This document shows positions 34,365 to 41,659 of a stretch of DNA of 57,037 bases, in pieces (position 1 is the first letter of the stretch; each line of letters begins with the position of its first letter). The position numbers and the translations under genes were made by a program. The notes below the pieces were generated by a model. It did no database searches. It saw only the letters and a list, made by a program, of their open reading frames with translations, and had not been told where the DNA came from. The stretch is from Acidovorax sp. NO-1. Lineage in GTDB: Bacteria > Pseudomonadota > Gammaproteobacteria > Burkholderiales > Burkholderiaceae_C. The stretch spans positions 1 to 57,037 of the forward strand of contig NZ_AGTS01000019.1 in NCBI RefSeq assembly GCF_000238595.1, read 5' to 3'.

Positions 34365-35147
34365 ATGGACAAAGAACGTGCAGGAATTCAGTCGGTGGAG
34401 GTGGGGTTTGCCCTGCTGGAAGGGCTGACGCGCTCGCGCGGGCCCTTGATGCTCAGGGATGTGGCGGCTTCGGCCGGCATGAGCGCGGCCAAGGCGCACC
34501 GGTATCTGGTGAGTTTTCAGCGCCTGGGCCTGGTCACGCAGGACCCCCGCACCGCGCGCTACGACCTGGGGCCCGCCGCGCTCAAGCTGGGGCTGGCCTC
34601 GCTGGCGCGACTGGACGCCGTGCGCCTTGCGCGCGAGCGCATGCCCGAGCTGATGGAGAGCATCGGCCACACGCTGGCGCTGGCCGTGTGGGGCAACCAT
34701 GGCCCCACCATCGTGCACTGGGAGGAGTCGCCCCAGGCCGTCACCGCCAACCTGCGCCTGGGCGACGTGATGCCGCTGCTGTCGTCAGCCACCGGCCGCT
34801 GTTTTGCGGCTTTCATGTCGCCTGACGTGGTGGCCCCGCTGCTCAAGGAGGAACTGGCCCGCGCCGTGAAGATGCGCCGCACCGACCTGCCCGCCACCAT
34901 GGCCGAGGTGCACGCGCTGCTGGACGAGGTGCGCAAACGGGGGGCCGCGCGGGTGGTGGACACCTTGCTGCCTGGCATCGTGGCGTTTTGCGCGCCGGTA
35001 TTTGATTCAGACGGGCACCTGGAGCTGGGGATCACCACCCTCGGCTCGATTGCCACCTTCGACCCCGAATGGGGCGGCGCCATCGACGCCCCGCTGCGTG
35101 CGGCCGCCGCCCGGCTGTCCAGCGACCTGGGCGCGGGCAGCGCCTGA
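34365..35147 (+). CDS. IclR-family transcriptional regulator
   Basis: 260 residues. N-terminal winged helix (about 10-75: SVEVGFALLEGLTRSRGPLMLRD followed by AGMSAAKAHRYLVSFQRLGLV) and an IclR effector domain with MPELMESIGHTLALAVWG, PLLSSATGRCFAAFM and a conserved GIVAFCAPVFD. It is divergent from the FAH hydrolase with a 112-base AT-rich region between them, the usual layout of a local regulator of aromatic-acid catabolism. Start ATG at 34365; an in-frame GTG two codons earlier is possible. Confidence 0.9.
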   Translation: MDKERAGIQSVEVGFALLEGLTRSRGPLMLRDVAASAGMSAAKAHRYLVSFQRLGLVTQDPRTARYDLGPAALKLGLASLARLDAVRLARERMPELMESIGHTLALAVWGNHGPTIVHWEESPQAVTANLRLGDVMPLLSSATGRCFAAFMSPDVVAPLLKEELARAVKMRRTDLPATMAEVHALLDEVRKRGAARVVDTLLPGIVAFCAPVFDSDGHLELGITTLGSIATFDPEWGGAIDAPLRAAAARLSSDLGAGSA

Positions 35148-35170
35148 CCACGCCCCTGGCACGCAGGCCG

Positions 35171-36352
35171 ATGCCGCGCCGCGCCCTCCTGACGATCACC
35201 GCGCTGGTGCTGGCGCTGCACTGGCTGGTGCTGGGCGGCATCCCGCTGGCGTGGGACACCAGCCCGGCCCCCACCGCTGGCAAGGTGTTCAGCACCCGCA
35301 GCATCGCCCTGCCGCCGCCCCCCGCGGCACCGGTGGCCGCAGTTGCCGCTGTGGCTGCCGTGGCGCCTGCACCGGTTGCTGCCAAGCCGCGGCCCGCCCC
35401 GCGCCCCCGGCCACCCGCACGCCCCACGCCGCAGCAAACCGCCGCCGAGGCGCCCTCCCCTGCAGCGCCCGCTCTGCCCGAATCCCCGTCGGAGCCGGAT
35501 GCTGCAGGCGCCAGCCCTGTGGAACGCGCGACGCATGACGGTGATGTCTCACCGGTGGCCCAGGCAGAGCCGGTGGCCACTGCGCCCGCGCCTGCCGCAT
35601 CAGCGCCGGGCGCGCCCGCTTCGGTGCCCGAACCCGCAGAACCCGCCGCAGGGGTGGACATAGCCGCCCCGGGGGCTGGCGCGGGCACGCCCGCCAGCAC
35701 AGCGCCCCCGCCGGTGCGGCTGCCCCCCTCCACCCGGCTGGCGTTTGACGTGAACGGGCAGGCCAAGAAATTTGCCTACAGCGCGCGCGCCGAGCTGCTG
35801 TGGCAGCACGACGGGAGCCGTTACGAGGCGCGGCAGGAGATCAGCGCGTTTCTGGTCGGCACCCGGGCCCAGCGCAGCGCGGGCGCCGTCACCGCGCAGG
35901 GGCTGCTGCCGGAGCGGTTCTCGGACCGGGCGCGCAGCGAACAGGCGGCGCACTTCGACTACACCAAGGGCCGCGTCACCTTCAGTGCCAACACGCCAGA
36001 GGCCCCGGCCGCGCCGGGCGTGCAGGACCGCCTGAGCGTCTTCATCCAGCTGGGCGCCCTGCTCGCCGCCGATCCGGGCCGCTTCGTGCCCGGCACGCGG
36101 ATCACGCTCAACACCGTGAGCGCACGCAGCGCCGACCGCTGGACCTTCACCATCGAAGGGCCCGAAACCCTCGAACTGCCCGTGGGCACCACACCCACCC
36201 TCAAGCTGCAGCGCCTGCCCCGCAAGGACTATGACCAGAAAGCCGAATTGTGGGTGGCCCCCGCGCTGGGCTACCTGCCGGTGCGCATCCGGCTGACCCA
36301 GGCCAATGGGGACTACGCCGACTTGCAGCTGCGCACCAGCAGCCCGCCCTGA
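35171..36352 (+). CDS. DUF3108 domain protein with Pro/Ala-rich linker
   Basis: 393 residues. One N-terminal hydrophobic segment (LLTITALVLALHWLVLGGI) acts as signal anchor. Residues about 45-190 are an extended Ala/Pro-rich region that should span the periplasm, as in TonB-like proteins. The C-terminal 200 residues (STRLAFDVNGQAKKFAYSA to the end) form DUF3108, whose function is unknown; related proteins are called outer-membrane or cell-envelope proteins. It starts 23 bases after the IclR gene on the same strand, but a functional link is unlikely. Confidence 0.8.
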   Translation: MPRRALLTITALVLALHWLVLGGIPLAWDTSPAPTAGKVFSTRSIALPPPPAAPVAAVAAVAAVAPAPVAAKPRPAPRPRPPARPTPQQTAAEAPSPAAPALPESPSEPDAAGASPVERATHDGDVSPVAQAEPVATAPAPAASAPGAPASVPEPAEPAAGVDIAAPGAGAGTPASTAPPPVRLPPSTRLAFDVNGQAKKFAYSARAELLWQHDGSRYEARQEISAFLVGTRAQRSAGAVTAQGLLPERFSDRARSEQAAHFDYTKGRVTFSANTPEAPAAPGVQDRLSVFIQLGALLAADPGRFVPGTRITLNTVSARSADRWTFTIEGPETLELPVGTTPTLKLQRLPRKDYDQKAELWVAPALGYLPVRIRLTQANGDYADLQLRTSSPP

Positions 36353-36489
36353 CCACGCGCCCGCTTGCCATGCACGGGGTGTTGCGCCCAGACGCCATCC
36401 GGGCAAAAAAGCCCCGCGAACCCGGCGTGCCCCGTTTTTCATGAAATACTGCATCGCAGCAGGGGACACAAGCCGTGGTTTACCTAAGA

Positions 36490-36755
36490 ACCTGTTCAAA
36501 GTCTTTTTGGAGTTGCACAAGTACCTTACCGGGATGGGATGCAAGGCGCGGTGCGCAGTTGATAGCTCGGCTATCAACAAGCGTCGCAACGCCGCAGACC
36601 GCCCAGCAAGGCACTTGCCCGAAGGGTTGGAGTGAAATCGGGCGATTGAACGCCCCGGCTGCTTGCATGGGCACGAGCCCATGCGGCGCATCCGAAGCCT
36701 CCACTCATCCCGATTGCACTCCAATGCAATCTCCAAAAAGACTTTGAACAGGTTC
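36490..36755. mobile_element. 266-bp MITE-like element with 25-bp terminal inverted repeats
   Basis: Both ends begin GAACCTGTTCAAAGTC and stay identical for 25 bases, with only a single-base insertion in the next few. TAA flanks the element on each side (36487-36489 and 36756-36758), as a 3-bp target duplication. No convincing gene lies inside. Internal perfect hairpins are GTTGATAG/CTATCAAC (36558-36578) and GCATGGGC/GCCCATGC (36665-36684). The TNA duplication would fit an IS5-like source, but the parent is not visible here. It occupies most of the 465-base gap before the DUF3567 gene. Confidence 0.85.
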
Positions 36756-36817
36756 TAAGGCCCTTGAACTCTGCACACCCGCTGTCATCTGACATCTATA
36801 TCGACAAGGGGAACACG

Positions 36818-37117
36818 ATGCACATGCTCTACGACTCAGAATCCTTCGTGGTGGTCCATATGCTGCCTGACGCCGTGGAGAAAAAGAGCACCCCGGTGCT
36901 CAACGACACCGCCCCCGCCGCTCCCCAGCTTGCGCGCCATGGCTTTGAAATCGTGGACAAGCGCTCCGGCAAGGAGGTCTACCTGGACGGATCCTGGGCC
37001 GAGATGTTCCAGGAACAGATCCTGGCCTGGCAGCGCGACACACCGACGCAGGAAGAAGTGGAAGATGCGCTGGACCGCTATGCCGGGCTGGCGCAGAACC
37101 CGGTCGTGGTGCATTGA
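36818..37117 (+). CDS. DUF3567 (BTH_I0359-type) family protein
   Basis: 99 residues. The conserved start MHMLYDSESFVVVHM and the later RHGFEIVDKRSGKEVYLDG and WQRDTPTQEEVEDALDRYAGLAQNPVV match this small cytoplasmic family of Burkholderiales. It has no known role. AAGGGGA six bases before the ATG is a strong ribosome site. The MITE-like element ends 62 bases upstream and may have displaced or supplied its promoter. Confidence 0.88.
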   Translation: MHMLYDSESFVVVHMLPDAVEKKSTPVLNDTAPAAPQLARHGFEIVDKRSGKEVYLDGSWAEMFQEQILAWQRDTPTQEEVEDALDRYAGLAQNPVVVH

Positions 37118-37123
37118 CAGCGA

Positions 37124-37240
37124 CACCCCCCTGAGCCGCTTCGCGGCTTTCCCCCGCTCTTGCTACGCTGCGCTGCGCGGGCAGGGGGACGACGCCCTCG
37201 CTGCGGGGCGGCCCTTGCCAGGCGTCCCTGGCGTTGGGGC
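37124..37240 (+). repeat. GC-rich intergenic repeat, copy II
   Basis: CCCCCCTGAGCCGCTTCGCG, a CCCCCGCTC..GCTGCGC stem, GCAGGGGGACGACGCC and GCGGGGCGGCCCTTGCC, in the same order as copy I. It begins 7 bases after the DUF3567 stop, so this family also sits at gene ends. Confidence 0.8.
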
Positions 37241-37278
37241 GTGCCAGTTTTGCCGCGCAGCTCCTCTTCTCACACGCT

Positions 37279-38388
37279 TCAAGGTGCCTTTTTTTCGTCC
37301 CTTGGATAGATCCGCCGGTACAGCGGGTCCACCAGCATCAGCACCGCAATCAGCCGGCACACCTGGAACGCCGTGACCACCGGCACACCCAGCTGCAGCA
37401 CCTTGGCGGTGATGGCCATCTCGGTGATGCCGCCCGGCGAGGTGCCCAGCAGCAACGTCACCCAGGGCAGCCCGGTGGCCCATGCCAGCGCCCCGGCAAA
37501 CAGTGCGCACACCGCCATGAGCGCCAGGGTGCCCACGGCCACCGTGGCCAGCCAGCGGGGCGCGGTGCGCAGGAAATCCCTGCGAAAGCGCACGCCCAGG
37601 CTCACCCCGATCACGAGCTGGGCCGCATTGACCAGCCCCTGCGGCACCGCCGACAGGCTCAGGCCCGCCATGGTGAGGCTCATGGACACCAGCATCGCAC
37701 CCATGAACCAGGGGTTGGCGCGGCCCAGCCGGTCCATCAGCAACGCCCCGGCACCGGTCAGTACCGCCATCAGCGCCAGCCCGGGCCCGTTCACCACCCG
37801 CAGCGTGGGCGGCAGGATATCGAGGCCGTGCAGTCCACTGAACTGCAGCGCAAACGGAATCGTCACCGTGACGATGAGCAGGCGCAGGCTGTGGCTGGCG
37901 GCGACCAGGTCGGTGCGGGCGTTCTCGCGCTCGGAGAGCAGCGTCATCTCCGACGCGGCACCGATGGCCCCCGCAAAGTAGCTGGTGGCGCGCAGCATGG
38001 GTGCGGGCACGCCGTGCATGCGCGGCGCGTGCACCCGGTACAGCCAGGCCCCGAAAAGCCAGCCCAGGAACAGCGCCCACACGATGCCCAGCACAATGCC
38101 CCACCACAAGCCGCCAATCAGCACGACCACCTCCGGCGTGAAATACAGGCCGAGTGCTGCGCCAATGGTCCACTGCCCCGCGTTGCGCAGCGGCCCCCAG
38201 CTTTCCGTGGGGCCGCCCACGATCGACACGACCGACGTGGCCAGCAGGGGACCGATCATCCAGGGCAAAGGCGTGTGCAGCGCCTCACACAGTGCTGCGG
38301 CACCCCAGGCCAGCGCCAGGGTGGCCAGGGTGCGAATGAAAAAGGACGGGCGAATACGGAACACGGCAAGGCAAGGCGAAGGTGGCAA
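37279..38388 (-). CDS. AbrB-family membrane protein (PF05145)
   Basis: 369 residues with about 10 hydrophobic segments in two repeated halves. Typical blocks are PWMIGPLLATSVVSIVGG, APMLRATSYFAGAIGAASEM and the second-half counterpart GTSPGGITEMAITAKVLQLGVPVVTAFQVCRL, where GG-x-x-EM is the family signature. AbrB proteins were first annotated as ammonia monooxygenase-like; they are probably transporters with unknown substrate. Single gene convergent with DUF3567. Confidence 0.9.
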   Translation of the reverse strand: MPPSPCLAVFRIRPSFFIRTLATLALAWGAAALCEALHTPLPWMIGPLLATSVVSIVGGPTESWGPLRNAGQWTIGAALGLYFTPEVVVLIGGLWWGIVLGIVWALFLGWLFGAWLYRVHAPRMHGVPAPMLRATSYFAGAIGAASEMTLLSERENARTDLVAASHSLRLLIVTVTIPFALQFSGLHGLDILPPTLRVVNGPGLALMAVLTGAGALLMDRLGRANPWFMGAMLVSMSLTMAGLSLSAVPQGLVNAAQLVIGVSLGVRFRRDFLRTAPRWLATVAVGTLALMAVCALFAGALAWATGLPWVTLLLGTSPGGITEMAITAKVLQLGVPVVTAFQVCRLIAVLMLVDPLYRRIYPRDEKKAP

Positions 38389-38495
38389 GCCGCCGAGTAT
38401 GGCGCGCGCGCCCTGCAGTGAAGCCTCCGCCGTGCTGCCCGGATGGCATGCCGGGCATCGCCGAACAGCAGGATCAGCGGTACCGGGCAGTGGTT

Positions 38496-38560
38496 GAGAA
38501 TTTCAAGCCAAATTGGCCTCTAGCGCTTATCAGCAAAGCGCCAACAGCTATCATTTTGAT
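38496..38560 (-). repeat. Hairpin repeat, copy G
   Basis: On the minus strand ATAGCTGTTGGCGCTTTGCT, GATAAGCGCTAGAGGCCAAT and TTGGCTTGAAATTC. It starts right at the hemerythrin stop codon (38551-38553) and may end the long anaerobic transcript. Confidence 0.85.
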
Positions 38561-39168
38561 ACCGACACAGCCCCACGCCGGGCGGCCATCTCCTGCCCCA
38601 TGGCGGCGAGGGCCTGCGGGGCCAACAGTGCGGCAGCAGTGGGGTAGGCCAGTCCCTCTTCGGCGGCAATGTGCGCGCCGTAACGCCCGGCAAACCGGTC
38701 GAGGGCGGCCTCGTCGTCAGCGCTGAAGGCGCAGGCAGCACCGTCGGCAAGGGCCTGCAGGCACCCACGGGCCGCCGCCCAGTCGGCCGTCATCGCAACA
38801 TGGTCTTGCTGCAGTTGCTGCACAAGGGCGCGAACATCGGGCGGTGCCCGGGCCAGAAGCAGCGGAAACACATGCAGCTCCTCGTCCTGGTGGTGCAGTG
38901 GCGCCGCAATGTCGAAGTACCGCAGCACATCGCGCGCGGCCTGCCGGGCGTCGTCGTCGGCACCGTGCTCGCGCACGTGGGTGCGCAACCGGCCCAGCAG
39001 GCCCAGCGTGCGCTGGACGCGTTCATGGCAGGCTTCCAGCATGGCAAAGGGCTGCTCGAACCCCACGGCGGGCGCACTGAACCCCGGCACGTGCTTTGCT
39101 GATGCAGACACAGGCGCGGGCACGGGTACGGAAACCGAAGCAGGGATGGACGCCATGGCCCGATTCAC
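38551..39168 (-). CDS. Hemerythrin HHE-domain protein
   Basis: 205 residues. An Ala/Pro/Val-rich N-tail of about 35 residues leads to a four-helix HHE bundle. Iron-ligand candidates are in MLEACHERVQR, APLHHQDEELHVFPLL (H-x-x-x-E-x-H) and the second repeat's QQDHVAMTADW and YGAHIAAEEGLAYP. Such proteins bind diiron, oxygen or nitric oxide, fitting the neighbouring nnrS. The GTG at 39168 overlaps the stop of the preceding gene (GTGA), suggesting coupling; an ATG four codons later is an alternative. Last gene of the 18-kb run. Confidence 0.87.
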   Translation of the reverse strand: MNRAMASIPASVSVPVPAPVSASAKHVPGFSAPAVGFEQPFAMLEACHERVQRTLGLLGRLRTHVREHGADDDARQAARDVLRYFDIAAPLHHQDEELHVFPLLLARAPPDVRALVQQLQQDHVAMTADWAAARGCLQALADGAACAFSADDEAALDRFAGRYGAHIAAEEGLAYPTAAALLAPQALAAMGQEMAARRGAVSVSK

Positions 39169-39578
39169 CCAAACCGCACCGGGTGGCCCTGGCGGTCAAA
39201 CGGAATGTAGGCGCCATGCGCGCCGCCCTTGATGGAATCCACCATGCGCTGCAGCGGTGCTTCGGCATCGGCGCTGGTGGGCGCCTTGTTCAGGGTGCCC
39301 GACATCGCAGCCGCAAACACCATGGCCCAGTCGTGGCCGGGCGCCGTGAACTGGCGCGCTTCCTCCACCAGCGCAGCGAAGGATGGCAGCTCCTGCGGCG
39401 TCTTGTCCACGCACATCAGCGGCACCAGCGCCCCGCCCTGCCCGGCTTCAAAGCGTGCGCGCTGCGCAGGGGTTGCGTCGTCGGGCAGTTCCACCGCTGC
39501 AAAAACAAACAGAAGGCGCTGGGGTTCTGGCTGCATGCGTGCGGCCTGGAGCAAATCGTCAAAGCTGGAAATATCCAT
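39165..39578 (-). CDS. Small conserved protein of unknown function in the nrdJ-nnrS cluster
   Basis: 137 residues starting MDISSFDDLLQAARMQPEPQ and ending GGAHGAYIPFDRQGHPVRFG. I recall relatives labelled as ribonucleotide reductase subunit alpha because of their location; the sequence has no RNR motif, so I treat that label as unreliable. There is no membrane segment or signal; one cysteine is in LVPLMCVDK. Upstream is a nitroreductase, and downstream it overlaps the hemerythrin gene by 4 bases. A role in the anaerobic/NO response is only inferred. Confidence 0.75.
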   Translation of the reverse strand: MDISSFDDLLQAARMQPEPQRLLFVFAAVELPDDATPAQRARFEAGQGGALVPLMCVDKTPQELPSFAALVEEARQFTAPGHDWAMVFAAAMSGTLNKAPTSADAEAPLQRMVDSIKGGAHGAYIPFDRQGHPVRFG

Positions 39579-39627
39579 GAACAAGTCTCGCAGTCGGGGA
39601 ATAGGAGGAAAGGAGGAAAGGAGGAAA

Positions 39628-40305
39628 TCAGAAACCAGGCACTACGCCGTGCTGGGCATCCAGCGTGCTGACATAGGCCTCAGCGGGCGGCCGCGCGCGC
39701 GCGGCCTTGCGTGAATGTACGGTGCCGATGCTGATGAAGCACAGCGCGTGCTCTGACGGGGCGAGCCGGAACAGCGCACGCAGGCTGGCCGACTTGAGTG
39801 CCTTGCCGCTGGTCAATGCCGAACCATAGCCCTGCGCTGTGGCCATGAGCAGCATGTTCTGCACGGCGCAACCCGCGGAAACCGTGCGCTCGGCCAGGTC
39901 GATGTCGGCATCGCCACGCGCGGCATCGACCACGGCGAGCAGCAACACCGGAGAGCGGTAGGCCTTTTCGCGCGCCTGTTCGGCCTGCACGGTCGTAGCG
40001 TCAGGGTCGCGCTCCAGCAACGCCTGGGCAAACACCTCGGCCAGCGGCGGGCGCGAGGCTTGCGGAACCACAATGAAACGCCAGGGCAGGATCTGGCCGT
40101 GGTCGGGCGCATGGGCCGCCGCCCCCAGAATCTGGGCCAGCTCGGTGGTGCCCGGGCCCGGGGCGCCCAGGCGCTTGGGCAAGATGGTCTGGCGCGACTG
40201 GATCAACGCTGCCGCCATGCCCGCCACATCGTCGGCCACCGGCGGGCGTGCAGCCGGGGGCAGTGTTTTTGCAGCGGGGCTCAGAGGCCAGGGAATGACA
40301 GCCAT
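39628..40305 (-). CDS. Nitroreductase family protein in the nnrS cluster
   Basis: 225 residues. Flavin-site features are SRQTILPKRLGAPGPGTTELAQIL and HAPDHGQILPWRFIVVP (D-H/N-x-x-P-W motif of the YdjA-like branch), plus SAGCAVQNMLLMATAQGYGSALTSG. YdjA-like enzymes are small NAD(P)H-dependent nitroreductases. AGGAG eight bases before the ATG at 40305. It follows nnrS by 19 bases, so the two are likely cotranscribed. The Pro/Ala-rich first 25 residues are unusual. Confidence 0.87.
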   Translation of the reverse strand: MAVIPWPLSPAAKTLPPAARPPVADDVAGMAAALIQSRQTILPKRLGAPGPGTTELAQILGAAAHAPDHGQILPWRFIVVPQASRPPLAEVFAQALLERDPDATTVQAEQAREKAYRSPVLLLAVVDAARGDADIDLAERTVSAGCAVQNMLLMATAQGYGSALTSGKALKSASLRALFRLAPSEHALCFISIGTVHSRKAARARPPAEAYVSTLDAQHGVVPGF

Positions 40306-40324
40306 TTCAGCTCCTGGAAAAGTC

Positions 40325-41659
40325 TTAGCCCGGGCGACCATCGGCCCGCAGGCAGCCATACCACCGGCCAAGGCGTGTACCCCAGACCCCCATGGTGCCA
40401 GCCCACAGCACCGCAGCCAACGGCAGGAGCCAGAGCGTGACAGCGCCGGGAACACCGGGCACCGTAGCGGCAATCCGCAGCACGGTGCACACCTGCAGCA
40501 GCCAGAACAGCGACCACGCAATGCGGTCGGCCACCAACGCGCGGCCGCTGTGGCCGCAGGAGACCCGCGTGACCATGGCCAGCATCAGCGAGGCCAGGCA
40601 CCCCATGGTGAGCGCATGCAGCGCCCCCAGCGCCAGACCGCCCAGGCCCAGCCCCCAGGCCAGCCACTGCGCCGCACCCCCGAGCAGAAAAGCAAGCCCC
40701 AGCCACAGAAATCCGATGTGCAGCATGGCCAGCAACTTGTTCTTGAGGCTTTGCACCAGCCCCCACACCACGGCAAGCCAGATCAGGATACCCCCCACCG
40801 CCAGTTGCAGCGTGCCATGCAACAGCCCCCAGACAGGCCCCGCCCGGCTGGCGGAAACTCCCGCCCACTCCAGCCACGCGGCCAGCACCTGCATCAACGC
40901 TGCCGCCAGCATGAGCCACAGCACCCAGAACGGCCGCCAGGACTGCACCATGGGCATGGCGCTGGACGTGAAGAACGGGATCATGCGGTGCGCCACCGTC
41001 ACATACACCACGACCACAAACCCCCAGAGCCCCGTGAACACCCAGACGCGCGCCAGCGCCCCCTGCCCGCCGACCAGGCTCAGCCACAAACCCGCCAGGC
41101 TGACGGACCCCAGCGCACACGCACAGGCAATCACACGCGCGTGCAGCTGGTCTTGCGCCCGGCTCAACCGCACAAGGCCCCAGAACAGCGCGCTCATCCA
41201 CAACAGCCCCGCGCACGCCAGCGCGAGCCCGCCATAAGCCACCCACGCCTGCAGGTACGCGCCTGCGAGCCACAGCAGCCAGCCCAGCGCCTGCGCCAAC
41301 AGCGGGTATTGCAGCGTCTGTACCGGCAAGGGCTCCACGCCCAGCCACTTGGGGCCTGCGGTGAAAAGAAAGCCTGAAAAGAACAGCGGAATAAAACCAA
41401 ACGCCATCACCGCGGAGTGCGCCAGTGTGGACGACACCGCGGCCGACATCCCCAGCCATGCTGTAGAGCGATCGAGCTGCACCAGCGCCCACCACACGCC
41501 GGAAGCCACCAGCACCACCATCGCCAGCAAGAAGCCCAGCCGGTGGGGCGCCAGCATCACATAGCGCCAGCGCCAGCGCTTGTCCATCTGCGCAAGCGCC
41601 TGCGCGGAGGGTTTGCCCGAAGCCGTGCGGATAGGGATGGAGGGCCGTGCCTGGGTCAC
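40325..41659 (-). CDS. nnrS: NnrS family heme-copper membrane protein, nitric-oxide stress
   Basis: 444 residues with about 12 transmembrane helices. NnrS proteins protect denitrifiers from nitrosative stress. Recognisable blocks: LAPHRLGFLLAM, AHSAVMAFGFIPLFFSGFLFTAGPKWL, TVAHRMIPFFTSSAMP, HALTMGCLASLMLAMVTRVSCGHSGR, with histidines suited to heme or metal binding. I chose the GTG at 41659 because it overlaps the nrdJ stop (GTGA), pointing to coupling; a GTG 24 bases further up is also open. Function is known for the family; its link to NO arises from the adjacent nar genes. Confidence 0.9.
   Translation of the reverse strand: MTQARPSIPIRTASGKPSAQALAQMDKRWRWRYVMLAPHRLGFLLAMVVLVASGVWWALVQLDRSTAWLGMSAAVSSTLAHSAVMAFGFIPLFFSGFLFTAGPKWLGVEPLPVQTLQYPLLAQALGWLLWLAGAYLQAWVAYGGLALACAGLLWMSALFWGLVRLSRAQDQLHARVIACACALGSVSLAGLWLSLVGGQGALARVWVFTGLWGFVVVVYVTVAHRMIPFFTSSAMPMVQSWRPFWVLWLMLAAALMQVLAAWLEWAGVSASRAGPVWGLLHGTLQLAVGGILIWLAVVWGLVQSLKNKLLAMLHIGFLWLGLAFLLGGAAQWLAWGLGLGGLALGALHALTMGCLASLMLAMVTRVSCGHSGRALVADRIAWSLFWLLQVCTVLRIAATVPGVPGAVTLWLLPLAAVLWAGTMGVWGTRLGRWYGCLRADGRPG

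Noticed and set aside
36480..36760. Small open frames inside the MITE-like element
   Set aside because: Short, without ribosome site or similarity, and in several frames equally; the element looks non-coding.
39165..39578. Ribonucleotide reductase alpha subunit label for the 137-residue protein
   Set aside because: None of the RNR cysteine or active-site motifs are present; it is simply near nrdJ.
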